Positions 34,363 to 44,986 of a stretch of DNA of 64,000 nt are shown here, piece by piece. The stretch is from Tricholoma matsutake. Taxonomy: Eukaryota > Basidiomycota > Agaricomycetes > Agaricales > Tricholomataceae. The translations under genes were made by a program, and so were the position numbers. The notes under the pieces are model-generated. The model was not told where the DNA came from, made no database searches, and saw only the letters and a list, made by a program, of their open reading frames with translations. Every line of letters begins with the position of its first letter. Position 1 is the stretch's first letter. The stretch spans positions 1,860,001-1,924,000 of the forward strand of contig AP026538.1 in assembly GCA_026075535.2 (NCBI GenBank), read 5' to 3'.

Positions 34363-36132
34363 TTATTTCGCCTCTGTGCATGCAATGCAATCAGGCTTAG
34401 GGGAGTCCTTGTCCACAATAAATCTGTCAACCATTTTTCTGTCCAATAATTTTTGAAGCCCAGTATATCCAACATGTCCAAAGTGTTGATGCCATGTTTC
34501 CCATGTAGGTAGCGTATTATTTCCGACGAATGTTTGATGAGGTTGGATTATATTGCATTGTGTGGGAGATCTAATAACCATCTTCATGCGATATAGATGT
34601 TTGCATATTTTTGTTCCTTGCGCTACTGGCATTCCATCTTTTGTGATGAGTGTGATTATTCCATTCCCGCCATTGTAGCATCTGCCAGCTGCATCCCATT
34701 GCCCCAAGGAAATTAAATTACTTCGTGTTCCAGGCACATGAAGAACATTCTGCAAATGCAGAATATATTCAGTGCCATTGCATGTTGATTTTAATTCAAC
34801 AGTTCCGTGCCCTGAAATTAATGCTTCTTTACCACCTACACCTGTTATGGAAATATTCCTCATAGGTGTGTAATCGGTAAATGCTTCTCTTTGATGCATA
34901 ATGTGAGATGTTGTTGCTGTGTCTGCTAACCAATCATAGTAGATCAATCGCTCATCATTCACATCAGCATTACAAGCATCATAGGTATCAAAGTTGTACT
35001 GCCCTTCATTTGCTTGGAACATAATATATTCCTCTGCCACATTTGTTTCTCCTGCATCCTTCTTTTTCTTCTTTGCCTTGTCCTTTACCTTCTTCTTACT
35101 CCAGCATTTATCTGCTTGATGTCTGATCTTTCCACAGTTCCCACATTTGTTCCCTTCAAACTTACAGCATTTGGTTGTCCAGTGTCCAGCACGTTTACAA
35201 TGATCACAATAAGGCCGTAAGGAGGATTTTTGATCAGAGATTTGATCTTCTAGGGATTTACTAGCACTGTTAGCATTCTGGGTTTTCACCAGATTTAAGC
35301 TCCCCATAGTACTGTTTTTATTATTCCCATTATTAGATCTGGTCAACCATATCTTGTATTCCTCCCATAACAGTCCAATAAATGTGTCAGAGGTCAAGCG
35401 CCGTTTAGGGTCAGGATCATTTGGATCGTTGGCGTTCCCATTATAAGGTTCAACACATGTATGCCACAATGATGGTAATGATGCAGATATGATCACTTTA
35501 AAGTGCATGTCAGAGACATGAAATTCCTTGTTAGGAAATCTGTTGATGCAGTCACGATATGATTTGAGAACATCCAGATGTTGGAAGTCATCAGCGTCGA
35601 GTAATTTGGTCTCATATAATAGGCATTGAATATGATTAACAGTTTGATGTGCATTATTTTCGTGAGTTACCGAGAGTGCAGAGTACATTTCTTTTGCAGA
35701 GTTTTTGGACCCAACGTGGTTCATTTGTGAGGAGGTGATGTTATGAATAATAATTTGTTGTGCTCAAGAATTGTTCTTGTACCAGTTGTGTGCACCTTCT
35801 GGATTGATACTGTCATTAGGGCATTTGACATCCCCTCTAATATACCCAGTAATATCGCAATTGAAAAATACCCTCTTCATTCTCTCTTTCCATTCATGCT
35901 AGTTCTCATCTGTCAAGTGGTCATGATCAGCAATTCTGTTTATGTTCAAATATTCTTTGGTACGAATTAGTTTGATAGATGGTAAATCTTCATCTTCATT
36001 GAGTTCTCCAGTGGGCGCATTGGTACTGCTGTGATAGACCCTTTTTGTACATTTAGGAGGCATATAATATTTTTCCTCTTGTTGTTGTTCCCCTTGCTCC
36101 TCAACATCAGGAGTATTTGTCATAGTAGTCAT
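34363..36132 (-). pseudogene. Copia-1 gag, protease and integrase zinc finger
   Basis: ATG at 36132 starts MTTMTNTPDVEEQGEQQQ. A TAG and a TGA interrupt before MNHVGSKNSAKEMYSAL, and the frame is then open for 453 codons. It carries two CCHC knuckles (CDHCKRAGHWTTKC and CGNCGKIRHQADKC), a Lys-rich stretch, the protease site WLADTATTSHI (usually DSGTT), and the pre-integrase HHCC domain (TWHQHFGHVGYTGLQKLL, DCIACTEAK). A TAA ends it where Gln is expected. Confidence 0.88.
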
Positions 36133-36148
36133 TGTTGCCTAGAAAAAT

Positions 36149-36166
36149 CCACCAGGGCCCATAACC
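36149..36166 (-). promoter_or_regulatory. Copia-1 primer-binding site, half-tRNA type
   Basis: On the minus strand GGTTATGGGCCC follows the 5' LTR directly. It resembles the sequence complementary to the anticodon region of initiator tRNA-Met used by Drosophila copia and several fungal copia elements (GGTTATGAGCCC). Copia-2 uses the same word at 59896. Confidence 0.65.
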
Positions 36167-36376
36167 TTTTGGAAATCAGGCTGGGAAATGAACAGAGAAG
36201 AGATAATTCTCTTAAAGACAAGTGGGGGAAATGAGACAGGGAACCTATTATTATTTCTCCTATACTATGGCTGTATGTAACTGTGCTATAAATAGAACAC
36301 GCATCAAAACAGCTGCTCTATTAATAATATCTGGCATCCAGCCTCAGACCATGGGCTTGGATTGCCTATCCCAACA
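36167..36376 (-). repeat. 5' LTR of Copia-1 (210 bp)
   Basis: It pairs with 31297-31504. The target duplication AAGAG follows at 36377. Confidence 0.92.
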
Positions 36377-36400
36377 AAGAGAAGGCACACTGATATGGGA

Positions 36401-36411
36401 AGTTGTGTTCT
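36401..36411 (-). promoter_or_regulatory. Gypsy-3 primer-binding site, self-priming type
   Basis: On the minus strand AGAACACAACT lies 2 nt after the LTR and is the exact 11-nt complement of AGTTGTGTTCT inside the LTR (36589-36599 on the + strand). This is the Tf1-type arrangement, and it predicts the RNA start at that LTR position. Confidence 0.78.
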
Positions 36412-36413
36412 TC

Positions 36414-36825
36414 TGTTAGGGCAACACCCACTATCTGCTAGCTAAGACTGTGCAGGTTCTCTCTACAAGAAGGTGTCAGGATCTGCACATGTGATTGGGG
36501 AACTGATGGTTTTGATGTGAGGGGTTATTAATAGGTGAGTTTGTTGAGATAGGCCATTCACACCACAAGCATAGGTGGAATACCTAAGAGAACACAACTA
36601 GGGTCCCCTAGGCATATATTCAGGGTTTATATACTATGTTACATATATTGTACATTGTTGTTACCGATGCACTCGTACATGCACATACATATTGATATGT
36701 GCAAAATAAAATTCTCATGCTATCAAAGTGTAGCATCATTTGGCATCATTTGGCATAATGTAGTGTAATTCAACATAATAAAATAGAAATGAAATTTTAT
36801 TAGGTAATGGGGTGGTTTCCTAACA
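36414..36825 (-). repeat. 5' LTR of Gypsy-3 (412 bp)
   Basis: Pairs with 26560-26968. It is separated from most of its element by Copia-1. Confidence 0.92.
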
Positions 36826-37153
36826 GTAAGTCGTCTACCACTCCAGGGTAGCACTTGACTACCTTGTCCCACCACTGTATGTAGGTGTGAGTGGCAGCAA
36901 ACTCTGGAAGGGACTGCCAAAAGTCAGCTGATTTGACCTCAACATTGCAACAAGTGTGTGCCTTCTGTTCAGTACTGTCTGTTATGTTACAGGTGGTGAA
37001 TAATGTTTTTAATTTGGTAAAATATTGCTTCAGTTCTTGCAGCTGATCGGCGACAAACTTTGGAGCTGTGTGCTCTGTTCATGCAGGCATGGTTTGGACA
37101 TGTCCTGGGGCAGTCTGGGCTGCAATGAGTTGTACTGGATTAATATTAGCCAT
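36826..37153 (-). pseudogene. X gag, N-terminal part
   Basis: ATG at 37153 starts MANINPVQLIAAQTAPGHVQ. One TGA (Arg expected) follows, then KFVADQLQELKQYF and ADFWQSLPEFAATHTYIQWW, typical of gag in this lineage. It breaks at the Gypsy-3 insertion after VVDDL. Confidence 0.8.
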
Positions 37154-37463
37154 GGTATTCAAGGGGTTAAGTGGGAGATAGTTGTGTGATGACTGCAATG
37201 GCGGAAATTCTAAAGGCAGTAACTGTGAGGTCCAAGCTGTACATTGCAATCTCCTAGATGCAAGGGGGGTGAATACTGCAGTATGAAGGGTATATCTATC
37301 AAAGTCATCTGATGTATGTGATGTTGATTCTGTTAAATGACTATTATCTCCAGTTTGAAGGAAGAGTTGTCATGTCTTGTCACTGTCAGAATGGATGTCA
37401 GAAGACAAGTCGCTTGCTGACTTGAGGGACAGCAAAGGCGGTCCTGATGAAATCTTTGTAATC

Positions 37464-37481
37464 CCTCACAGTGGGCTCCAA
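37464..37481 (-). promoter_or_regulatory. X primer-binding site, tRNA type
   Basis: On the minus strand TGGAGCCCACTGTGAGG starts 3 nt after the 5' LTR end AACTAACA. The TGG start matches the CCA end of a tRNA. The tRNA was not identified. This differs from the self-priming sites of Gypsy-2 and Gypsy-3. Confidence 0.55.
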
Positions 37482-37483
37482 TT

Positions 37484-38233
37484 TGTTAGTTGTTCTGTGC
37501 CTCTAGCCTAAGAGAAACAACAAAACAATGAATGTGAGTTATGGGTGCAAAGGGTCTCAGTGACACCTTGTTTTAGTAGATCACAAACAAAGATATAGAA
37601 GTGGAATGGATATTAAAGTCTGCTCAGCATAGACCACGATGTATGGCAATGTTCCTAGTGATAAATCTCTACCACTATGGTGGTGATGAGAGAGAGGTGA
37701 AGGGCTTTTTAGTTTCTAACTGTGAGAGGGAAATTTAATTGTTGTATTCTTCTCTGACTATCTACTATGAACAGGGGGGGGGTTTTATACTATAAATCCT
37801 GAATACCTAATATATATTATGAATTGTGATATAATCGAAGTTAATAAAAGAAACCTGTGTTTAAGGCTAGCCTGCTGTGTTATTATATTGAAGGAGGGAC
37901 TAGACTGGAAGAAGTGGAATGTGGTCACAGTACCCTAGATAACATAGATAAGACTAAAGTAAATCTGAAATGAAGGCCTGTCAACAGTCAGCACCATACC
38001 TGAAGGCAGTGTGTGAACTTTTTGCTGTATCAAAAATATTGCTGAAGTTGCTATGTTGCTGAATGTCACAGAATGTCACTGAAGTAATCAAAACATCGCA
38101 GGAGGGTTGCAGGATGCTAGGGGTATATTGCAGAATATTGCAGTGTGCTGGATGAAAGGAAGGAACGATGGTTGGCAGGCTAAAAACATGAAAAATAGGC
38201 AGATCCATGCCCAGGGCTGTATGAGGCATATCA
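37484..38233 (-). repeat. 5' LTR of X (750 bp)
   Basis: Uninterrupted partner of 10821-12157. Flank ACGG at 38234-38237. Confidence 0.88.
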
Positions 38234-38766
38234 ACGGATAAAGTGACTTGTTTGCCATCCACCATATTCCAGGGATATGCAGGCTTGGAGCTGTCCAACC
38301 TTGAGTCGAGATGAGCTCTCTTATGAGCCTCGTACACATCCCTCTCTCCTTCACCTTCCTCCTCATCCTCAGACTCCATAGTAAGTCCCTCTGGAGAGTG
38401 TGACCATTCTATATTACCCCATTTGCCTGCCACAGTGATGAATTGGTCATGATTCTCAAGGATAGTGATATATCATTCCACTGCTGTGCTTCCCTCAGGA
38501 AGCACATTAGTGAGGGATGTATGGATGTAAGTGAGAGCAGCAGCCTTTGAGATACAATGATTCCAGTAGTCTGAGACATGGCCATCACAGGTTGCCAAAA
38601 CTTCACAAGCAATAGGCTGTTCAGCCAGATTTGCTGCAACAGTTGTGCCAGCAGTACCACTAGAGCCCAAGATACCCGCAGTTCTGGGAGTGCTTGAGTC
38701 AGATACTGCAATACCAGGACCACTAAGAATAGGAGTTCATGATGATCTGGTTGCTTCATTAGACAT
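38234..38766 (-). pseudogene. Y gag-like protein, N-terminal part
   Basis: ATG at 38766 starts MSNEATRSS. Two TGA stops at Arg sites follow. The text has a Ser/Thr/Ala-rich start, then DYWNHCISKAAALTYIHTSL and a strongly acidic stretch (ESEDEEEGEGERDVYEAH). The frame continues across X into 10816. Confidence 0.7.
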
Positions 38767-38931
38767 GAGTGCATGCATTGACAGAAGTTGATTGAAATTG
38801 ATTCAGAGATGTGAGTGTGATAGATTTGGAGAAATCAAGTAAGGCCACAAAAACAGATGGATTGCAGACTTGAGGGAGTTAGGCAAGCACAGGCTTGAAA
38901 CTCTACAAGACTGGAAATGCAGATCGCTCGC

Positions 38932-39036
38932 ACAGGGACAGCCAGTTTCAGAAATCAGGAAAGGAGATGTCACAGTCCAGGCTGATCATCATGCTGTACG
39001 ATTAGACTACTACTATAAAACCCATTCTAAAGACAA
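38932..39036. repeat. Right terminal direct repeat of Y
   Basis: Direct copy of 8107-8207, with the palindrome changed to CCAGTTTCAGAAATCAGG. Confidence 0.7.
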
Positions 39037-39690
39037 TTTATTCTGGGTCCAGAATCCATAAGCAGCAGATGATGTCAATCTTCACACATTTTCCATGATG
39101 ATTGTTTTGTTTGTTTTTTTTAGCCTGTCAAGGTGCTTTACGTTATTGCGACCTCCTACAGTCTATGACAGGTGACCAATTAGATGGGTCTATCATTTGT
39201 AGAGACCCCCTCCTCCTCTCAACCAGAGAGAGTGCCTATTATGGGTTAAATATAGCTGTAAAAGTGAAAATAACTGTTTATTAGCACTATATATATACAT
39301 GCATAAGTGTTATCTACCAAAAAAAGCGAAGGTAAAGGCCAGGAATGAGTGGAATAGCATGCTCATCATTGGGGATGATGAGCATGACATTAGCCAAGAC
39401 TGGCATGTGTTGATCAACCATGGGAGATGGTGATTGGGTGGTGATTAGGGTGGCAGGAACATATCTGTCACCATTCTTTTTTTTTTTTTAGTAACTGGTT
39501 TGAGCCCGAAGCCCGCAGTCAACTCTGACTATGCATAACATGCACGTCTAGGAGGACACTGGCTGAAGAGAATGCTTTTATGCACACCGTTATTCTGAAC
39601 CTTAGTATTGTGGGAAGGTCAGGTGATGATTCTTCAATATTAGATAATTACTGATTCAGGCACTGTCAACTTTAGATTTTGCCTGTGGTC
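39037..39690. other. Non-coding spacer with hairpin
   Basis: The region holds the repeat shared with the hAT interior (39310-39465). It also has a hairpin with 12-bp arms CATGCTCATCAT/ATGATGAGCATG at 39358-39386 and a T12-type tract near 39480. No gene was seen. Confidence 0.5.
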
Positions 39691-40570
39691 TCAAGCAGTA
39701 GGACCCCTCACTGGGACAGATCACATGACGGTTCCCATTGATGCATAAATAAACAGTTGCTTTCCACTTGAAAGTTTCACCATTTGGCATGTCATTGCAC
39801 CTGTTGTCAATGTGTCACCTCACCTAGACTCTCCCCCACATCTCCCTGTCTTTGAGGTCTTTACACTCGTAGGACATTGATGACGCCTCCCTCCTCCTTT
39901 CTATACCACCATCATCACCCACAGCTGCCACTCCCATGCCAATCAACGATGAAGAAAGACAGAAACTGGGCCCAAAAGATGTCTAAGTATCATCATTTGG
40001 GCCCTAGGTAAGTTTTTTCTTATTTCTTTTTGCTAACCAACTATATGAATATGTTATAATTACAGACCCACCCTAGGACACCCAGTGCTCAACCCCAGTA
40101 CCCCACACCACCGCTGCGAGCCCCTGCTCACAGGGTGGATTGCGGGTGCTAACAGGCAACAATGAGGGACAATGGGCAGGGGATGACAGGAGCAGGAACC
40201 ATGATGGGATGAACTATTTTAGGTACTGGATGACAACAGGATGGCAGGGACCAAACAAATGAACCACCACGACACCCCCACACCACTGCTGTGAGCCCCT
40301 GCAATCAGGGTGGATGACAGAGCAACAATGATGCAATGATGACAGGACAATGAAGAACACAATGACAACCAGGTCCTTAGTATTCAAATGACATATATTG
40401 TTTTTAGCTTCATGTAAATCCTTAGTATTCAAATAACATGTATTACTATAAATACCTCCCATGCACTGGTTTCACAACCTATACCCCCTCGTACATACCC
40501 ACCAGGAACTTCAACAAAGTTTGCAATGAAGTCATGTGATCTGTCCCAGTGAGGGGTCCTACTGCAGGTG
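39690..40570. mobile_element. Probable non-autonomous DNA element with inverted ends around a hairpin module
   Basis: CAGTAGGACCCCTCACTGGG and the following ACAGATCACATGAC at 39694-39728 occur inverted at about 40531-40565, and weaker similarity extends outwards. No target duplication was defined. The interior has stem-loop A at 39967-40000, an intron-like stretch (GTAAGTTTTTT at about 40008 to TACAG at about 40065) and stem-loop B twice (about 40110-40139 and 40286-40313). No protein is recognised. Confidence 0.5.
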
Positions 40571-42300
40571 TTTTGCCCATGGTGTGACCACAAGTTAACT
40601 CTGAGTCAACTTAACTGCCTCGGAACTTGCCCACTGTGTGACTTGGCTGGAAACAAATAACAACCTCATGACTGCTTTGATAAATGGCTTTCACAATTAT
40701 GTCACAAACACACCAAAAACACACAGACAGGCCATCAACACTGTTCTTTGGAAAGTTATGAGTCTGAGGTACAAGGACTCATCTTTATAACCTGACAAAC
40801 AGGCCATCAAAATACAGGTTTAAGTGCGGTGCCAAATAAGCTTTCTCTTGAAAGTCAGCCCCTACCAATCTTCAAAGTCAGTGGGTTCTTCTGACATGTG
40901 GATTTTGGATCAAAATGGAAAGTAAGTCTCACAGTTCATTTTGAACATTCAGCTTGATCACACAACCTGTACCACGGTCCACCACTTCCATCTGCCAGCA
41001 CCACCACTTCCATCTATAAGCACCTCTACTCCACCTACACCCAGCACCACCACTCCCATGCCCCACTCTCACAGCAGCAAGAACTGGTGCTGGCTGCAAA
41101 CAAGTCATTTCGGATGCAACACAAGCCCAAATGATGCAACTGTCATTTGGGCCCTAGATATGTTGTTTTTTTGCTTGCGTTTATCAACTAACTAAATGTT
41201 TTTCTTCATTTTTTGGGATCTAAACCACTAGTGATGACAGACCCAGACACAAGATGCACCACAACCCCAGATGCTGGACTAACCCCCTCCTCCCTGTCCA
41301 AATGGGGTGTGAGGCTGTCAACATGGGCTAGGAGGGTGCAGAGGGATGCTGGGAGACCCCAGAAGGGGATACCCACCTGGTAAGCACCCAGCAACCCCCA
41401 TACACATGCCATGTCACACTGACCCCTCAAACCCCCTCAAAGAGAGTTCCATGACAATGCTGAACACCACCCATCCCCACCACTGCAAGCACCTGCTTGC
41501 AGGTTGGGTAGGGCGAGTGGACGATGATAGGCACTGATGACGATGAAGAACGAACACCAGGGCCCCACCACAATGATGAACAACCTCAGGACCTCACAAC
41601 AATGACACCAGGATGCCCAATGATGACCCCGGCACCAGCACTGGCACAACACACCAAACAATGCCCCACAGGCCCCACCACTACCCACCCAAGGCACTGG
41701 GTTCCAAATGACACACCACCCATTTCCAGGCCCATGAGCAACTGCTTGTGGGGTGGATCACAGGTGGCATACTGGCTATGAGGGGAATGACAAACAGAGC
41801 CAAGATGACACTCACTGCACCTGCAAGCATGACCACAGCAGCATCCCGACCCACCATCATAAATGACTGCTGGGAATGGGGTGGGGATGACAACAATAAT
41901 GACAACCATGACCACAACTACAATGGGAACAGCGAGGTGGGCAGGGTCTACAGGGATGACACAAGATGAGAGGGAGACAAAGGGGAGTGGGAATGAGGCC
42001 CAGGAGATCTCAATGTCTCCTGGACCATAAGTAAGTTTTTTTTGTTTTCTTTTTGTCCCTGCGACAGATGACCGGCATTGACAGCGACCCAGCACCACCC
42101 CCAGATGACGATGCCCATGGCACCAGACCCCTCCACTATGAGCAACTGCTCGTAGGGGGCAAGGCTGGTGCATATGAGCCAATGGCAGCAAGGAAGGGGA
42201 ATGATGCCGAGAAATGACACGATGAAATGGCCCAAATGATGCGCATCATCATTTGGGCCATAGATATTTTTTTCTTTCTTTTTGTGTTTTGTTTTACTAA
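40571..42300. repeat. Further copies of the hairpin module in low-complexity DNA
   Basis: The region is rich in short ACCACC, ATGAC and CAGCA words. Stem-loop A copies lie at about 41128-41154, 41998-42030 and 42225-42258, and stem-loop B copies at about 41481-41505, 41729-41755 and 42133-42157. A GTAAGTTTTTTTTG to GCGACAG stretch (about 42030-42066) again separates A and B. Open frames here look like products of the repeats and are not called as genes. Confidence 0.5.
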
Positions 42301-42672
42301 CTTTTTGGCCCTTCTCCCTCCTCTCCCTCTCCTGCCCCCCCTCTTCCCTTCTCTGCCTTCCCCTCACTCTCTCCTCTCTCCTCTCTCCCTTGAACCCTCA
42401 TCCCTCCCCTCCCCCTTACTCCCTTTCACTTCATGCCTCACTCCCCTCTGTCTCACTCCCTTTTATACTCATTATTTACACTGTATATAATTTCAAAATG
42501 TCACTTTGAAATTCTCAGAGGATTGTTATGCTTTTTGCTAGTGATTGTAATGTAGGTCATTAATACTAAGTGTTAGTTGATGGAAATACCAGTTGAGACA
42601 CAGGCACTACCTCCCTTTTGTACATGAACAGTCAACTAATTCCAGATGAAACTGATCACTTGTTGGTAGTTA

Positions 42673-43851
42673 AGGCTCCAACTGTTCTATCTATATAACT
42701 ATCTTATACAGTTTATACTGTATATGTATATGTTTATGTATAGGGCTTGGGCCTCAAGGTGGTGTACACAGTAGTTATACAGTATATAGATGGTTAAACA
42801 GTTTATCTATTATGATGAACAGCAATAACAAATAACAGGGTGTCACAAGGGGGTTGCGGAACAGGAAAGTCACATGTTCACTGAGTTTTTTTTCTTGGCC
42901 CCTCAATTGGCCCCTTTCTGCCATATATGGAAATTTCCCATCATGTGCAGTTTTTTCCCCAAGCAATTTTCCCAAAGAAAATTCATCACTGTATAGTACA
43001 GACTGGCTAGCAGCACAATTCCTATGCTTCTTACTAGGGCTAGCTGTGATTTTGAACCCATGTAACACCTGCAACTTCAATATTTTGTGTGTGTGTGCTG
43101 AGATATCAAGCTCAGCCATCTCAGGCTGCTCTTTGGCCCTGATACCCTTCTGTTATTGATCCTTATTTCTGTTATTGATCCTTATCAGTGTTCTGCCTTT
43201 GTTAGCTAGTTACCAGTATATATACTTCACTGTACTGTATTGTGCTTTTTGAGCACTTGTAACTCATGGGCACTATTCCCCCTTTTTGCAACAATGTGTT
43301 GACAAGAAACCATGCCATGTCATGCCCAATTTGCTGATGATATGTCAACAGAACAATTTCTCCTGGCAACTTTCTTAGCATCACAACACACATTTTCAGT
43401 AAATCTACAGTTTCTACTGGTTTGGGAGCTATTCTACAACCATCCTAAGTAATTCATGCCCAAAGAAAGTCATTGTTCATAGTTTACAAGTCTATAGAAC
43501 CCATTTGGTGGCTCAACAACACCTAGTATAGTTTTTTTCAGCCTCCAGCAGGACCCCCCTAATCCTACCTGCAGTTTGGGATTCCTGTTCCACCACCCCC
43601 TTGCATTCACTCTTAGAATCTCTTGCTTCCTGGCTGCTGAAGCAGCATGAAGTAAGCTTTGTTCCATATCTGATATGTGCAAATTTTAGTTATGGTGATA
43701 AAGGAAGGAAATGATAATGTTAGCATTTCAACTGTGTAGATCAAGTGTATATCTGTTTATTAAACAGTATATAGATGGTTATATGGTTTAGACAACTGTT
43801 TATGTATACTTGGCCTTTGAGGAGTATACATAAACTAAACAGTTGGAGCCT
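42673..43851. mobile_element. TA-flanked 1.18-kb non-coding inverted-repeat element
   Basis: The ends AGGCTCCAACTGTT and AACAGTTGGAGCCT are flanked by TA (42671-42672 and 43852-43853). Imperfect inverted similarity, including TATACAGTATATAGATGGTTA-type words, runs about 120 bp inwards. No transposase is present. A TA duplication is compatible with a Tc1/mariner-related MITE. Confidence 0.55.
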
Positions 43852-43853
43852 TA

Positions 43854-44860
43854 TTGGTAGTATTTACTGTGAAGATATCATGTTCAAGACAATATTGGAC
43901 ATTTTAGATATTTGTTATTCTTTTGTCATTCTTTCATCATCTCTCTTAGTAGTAGTTACATTTGATTTGCTTAGTTTACTTCACCTGGCATCAAGGTAAG
44001 CCTACAACCTATGCACACATATATACAAGTAGATCTTAGAGGACTTGTTCATGCCAGGCTTTAGCCATGGCCCAATTGGACAAGTGTTTGATGAGACGAG
44101 CACTCAATAGGATCTCACTGGAGTTTGCATTTGGCCGATTTGCAAGCGTGGACAGCATTTTGAATCGGCTACTAACCCACAGATCATCTGTAACATCAAA
44201 TGTTGCATAATACCTGACCATGATACTGCTCAGTGCTGTAGTAGTCAGCTCTCGCTCATGTTTGACACAGTCAGTGCCACCGGTCAATGGTCTACACCTC
44301 CAAGCTCACCTTGACCATTGCCTCAGTATGTCCAACCTGTCACAGGAGGCAGGTCAGACACACAGTATTCAAATGCCGGCCTCCACTCCTTGCTTTTGAG
44401 TGGGGACCCTATCAACCAGGCCTAACAAACATGATGCATACTGGTGTTGCAACTTATTCTTTAAGAGGGATCATCTACTATGCTGCGACCATTTTACAGC
44501 ACATTATTGCTCTGGCACAGGACTCATGTGGTACCATGATGGTATGACAACCCAACGCTCACTGACCTTGCAATCCTTGCGGGTCCCACAGCTGTTGCAG
44601 CTGTTTATTGCTGAATCACCTAGGAAACCCCCTCACAACAGAGAACTCGGACCTCCCATGCATCGCACTGGCCCACTCCCACAAGTTTTCAGATCATCAC
44701 TTTCTGGTGAGCATGAGGCAAAAATTCTGAAATTCTCCGCTGCAGATAAACTATTTGGGAAAACTTCCACGGTTTCCCGCTGTGTGGGCCAGTGTGGCAC
44801 AAGTCGAGATGTCCTCGAGTCCGCACACATTATTAAGCAGAGCTTCTCAGACTCCGACTG
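43854..44860. other. Intergenic region upstream of the secreted-protein gene
   Basis: A minus-strand open frame of 83 codons at 44036-44287 (DDLWVSSRFKMLSTLANR) has ordinary composition but no recognised family. It may be a gene remnant. CpG frequency rises from about 44650 towards the gene. Confidence 0.35.
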
Positions 44861-44866
44861 TCGGGT

Positions 44867-44872
44867 TATAAA
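44867..44872 (+). promoter_or_regulatory. Candidate TATA box of the secreted-protein gene
   Basis: TATAAA lies about 115 bp before the ATG. A possible 5' leader intron (GTACG near 44928 to TGCAG near 44980) lies between them. Confidence 0.45.
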
Positions 44873-44986
44873 GACGAGTCCTCGTACCTCCGACTCGTCA
44901 TCCTTTTCAGAACCGTCTTCACTACTAGTACGTTTTCTCTACAGTTGTTGTTGACTCACTTGCTCAATGAATAATTGCAGGCTACC

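Larger units (their letters stand above)
31297..36376 (-). mobile_element. Full-length Ty1/copia retrotransposon Copia-1 (5080 bp)
   Basis: LTRs at 31297-31504 and 36167-36376 are flanked by identical 5-bp duplications AAGAG (31292-31296 and 36377-36381). On the minus strand the order is 5' LTR, half-tRNA primer site, gag-pol, purine-rich tract TTGAAGGGAAG, 3' LTR. The integrase-before-RT order defines Ty1/copia. It is inserted in the 5' untranslated region of Gypsy-3. Confidence 0.96.
26560..36825 (-). mobile_element. Ty3/gypsy chromovirus Gypsy-3, with Copia-1 inside
   Basis: LTRs lie at 26560-26968 (3') and 36414-36825 (5'). The polypurine tract AAAGGGGGGGTAA precedes the 3' LTR on the minus strand. 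The self-priming site is beside the 5' LTR. Flanks GTATC (26555-26559) and GTAAG (36826-36830) match at three of five bases, but removing one of them restores the X gag frame exactly. The internal region lacks part of gag (including the knuckle) and the middle of RNase H, so the copy is defective by deletion as well as by stops. Copia-1 sits in its 5' untranslated region. Confidence 0.92.
10821..38233 (-). mobile_element. Ty3/gypsy-like retrotransposon X, with four nested insertions
   Basis: LTRs lie at 10821-12157 (3', itself carrying a solo LTR) and 37484-38233 (5'). On the minus strand the order is LTR, primer site, gag, protease, RT, RNase H, integrase, extra genes, purine tract, LTR. The 4-bp flanks differ only by a CpG change. 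Nested elements are the solo LTR 11466-12048, Gypsy-2 20318-26304 (in gag), and Gypsy-3 26560-36825 (in gag) with Copia-1 inside it. Removing these with one 5-bp duplication each puts the three gag pieces into a single frame. X is unusual in carrying about 2.7 kb with two further genes between the pol stop (14847) and the 3' LTR. Confidence 0.88.
8107..39036 (-). mobile_element. Tyrosine-recombinase element Y, interrupted by gypsy element X
   Basis: Y is bounded by about 100-bp direct repeats (8107-8207 and 38932-39036). It encodes on the minus strand a zinc-knuckle protein and a tyrosine recombinase in one frame. Element X (10821-38233) is inserted in the coding region with 4-bp flanks ACAG (10817-10820) and ACGG (38234-38237). 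Removing X and the 420-bp fold-back element leaves a single 773-codon frame from 38766 to 8611. No reverse transcriptase belongs to Y. It resembles Crypton or DIRS/Ngaro-type elements, and which of these cannot be settled from one copy. The left repeat abuts the Gypsy-1 LTR, so Gypsy-1 may have landed in this end. Confidence 0.7.

Noticed and set aside
8107..39036. RT domains in the 8-39 kb block as part of the recombinase element (a complete DIRS element)
   Set aside because: These RTs fall inside LTR-bounded insertions with DDE integrases and target duplications. None lies between the gag-like part and the recombinase of Y.
41586..42191. Long open frame on the minus strand in repeat-rich DNA
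   Set aside because: Composition is repetitive (Cys/Val/Ile runs) and the opposite strand carries the hairpin module. No domain is recognisable.
44400..44954. 184-codon open frame upstream of the secreted-protein gene
   Set aside because: It overlaps the TATA box and leader of that gene, has no recognisable features, and is probably chance in CpG-rich promoter DNA.
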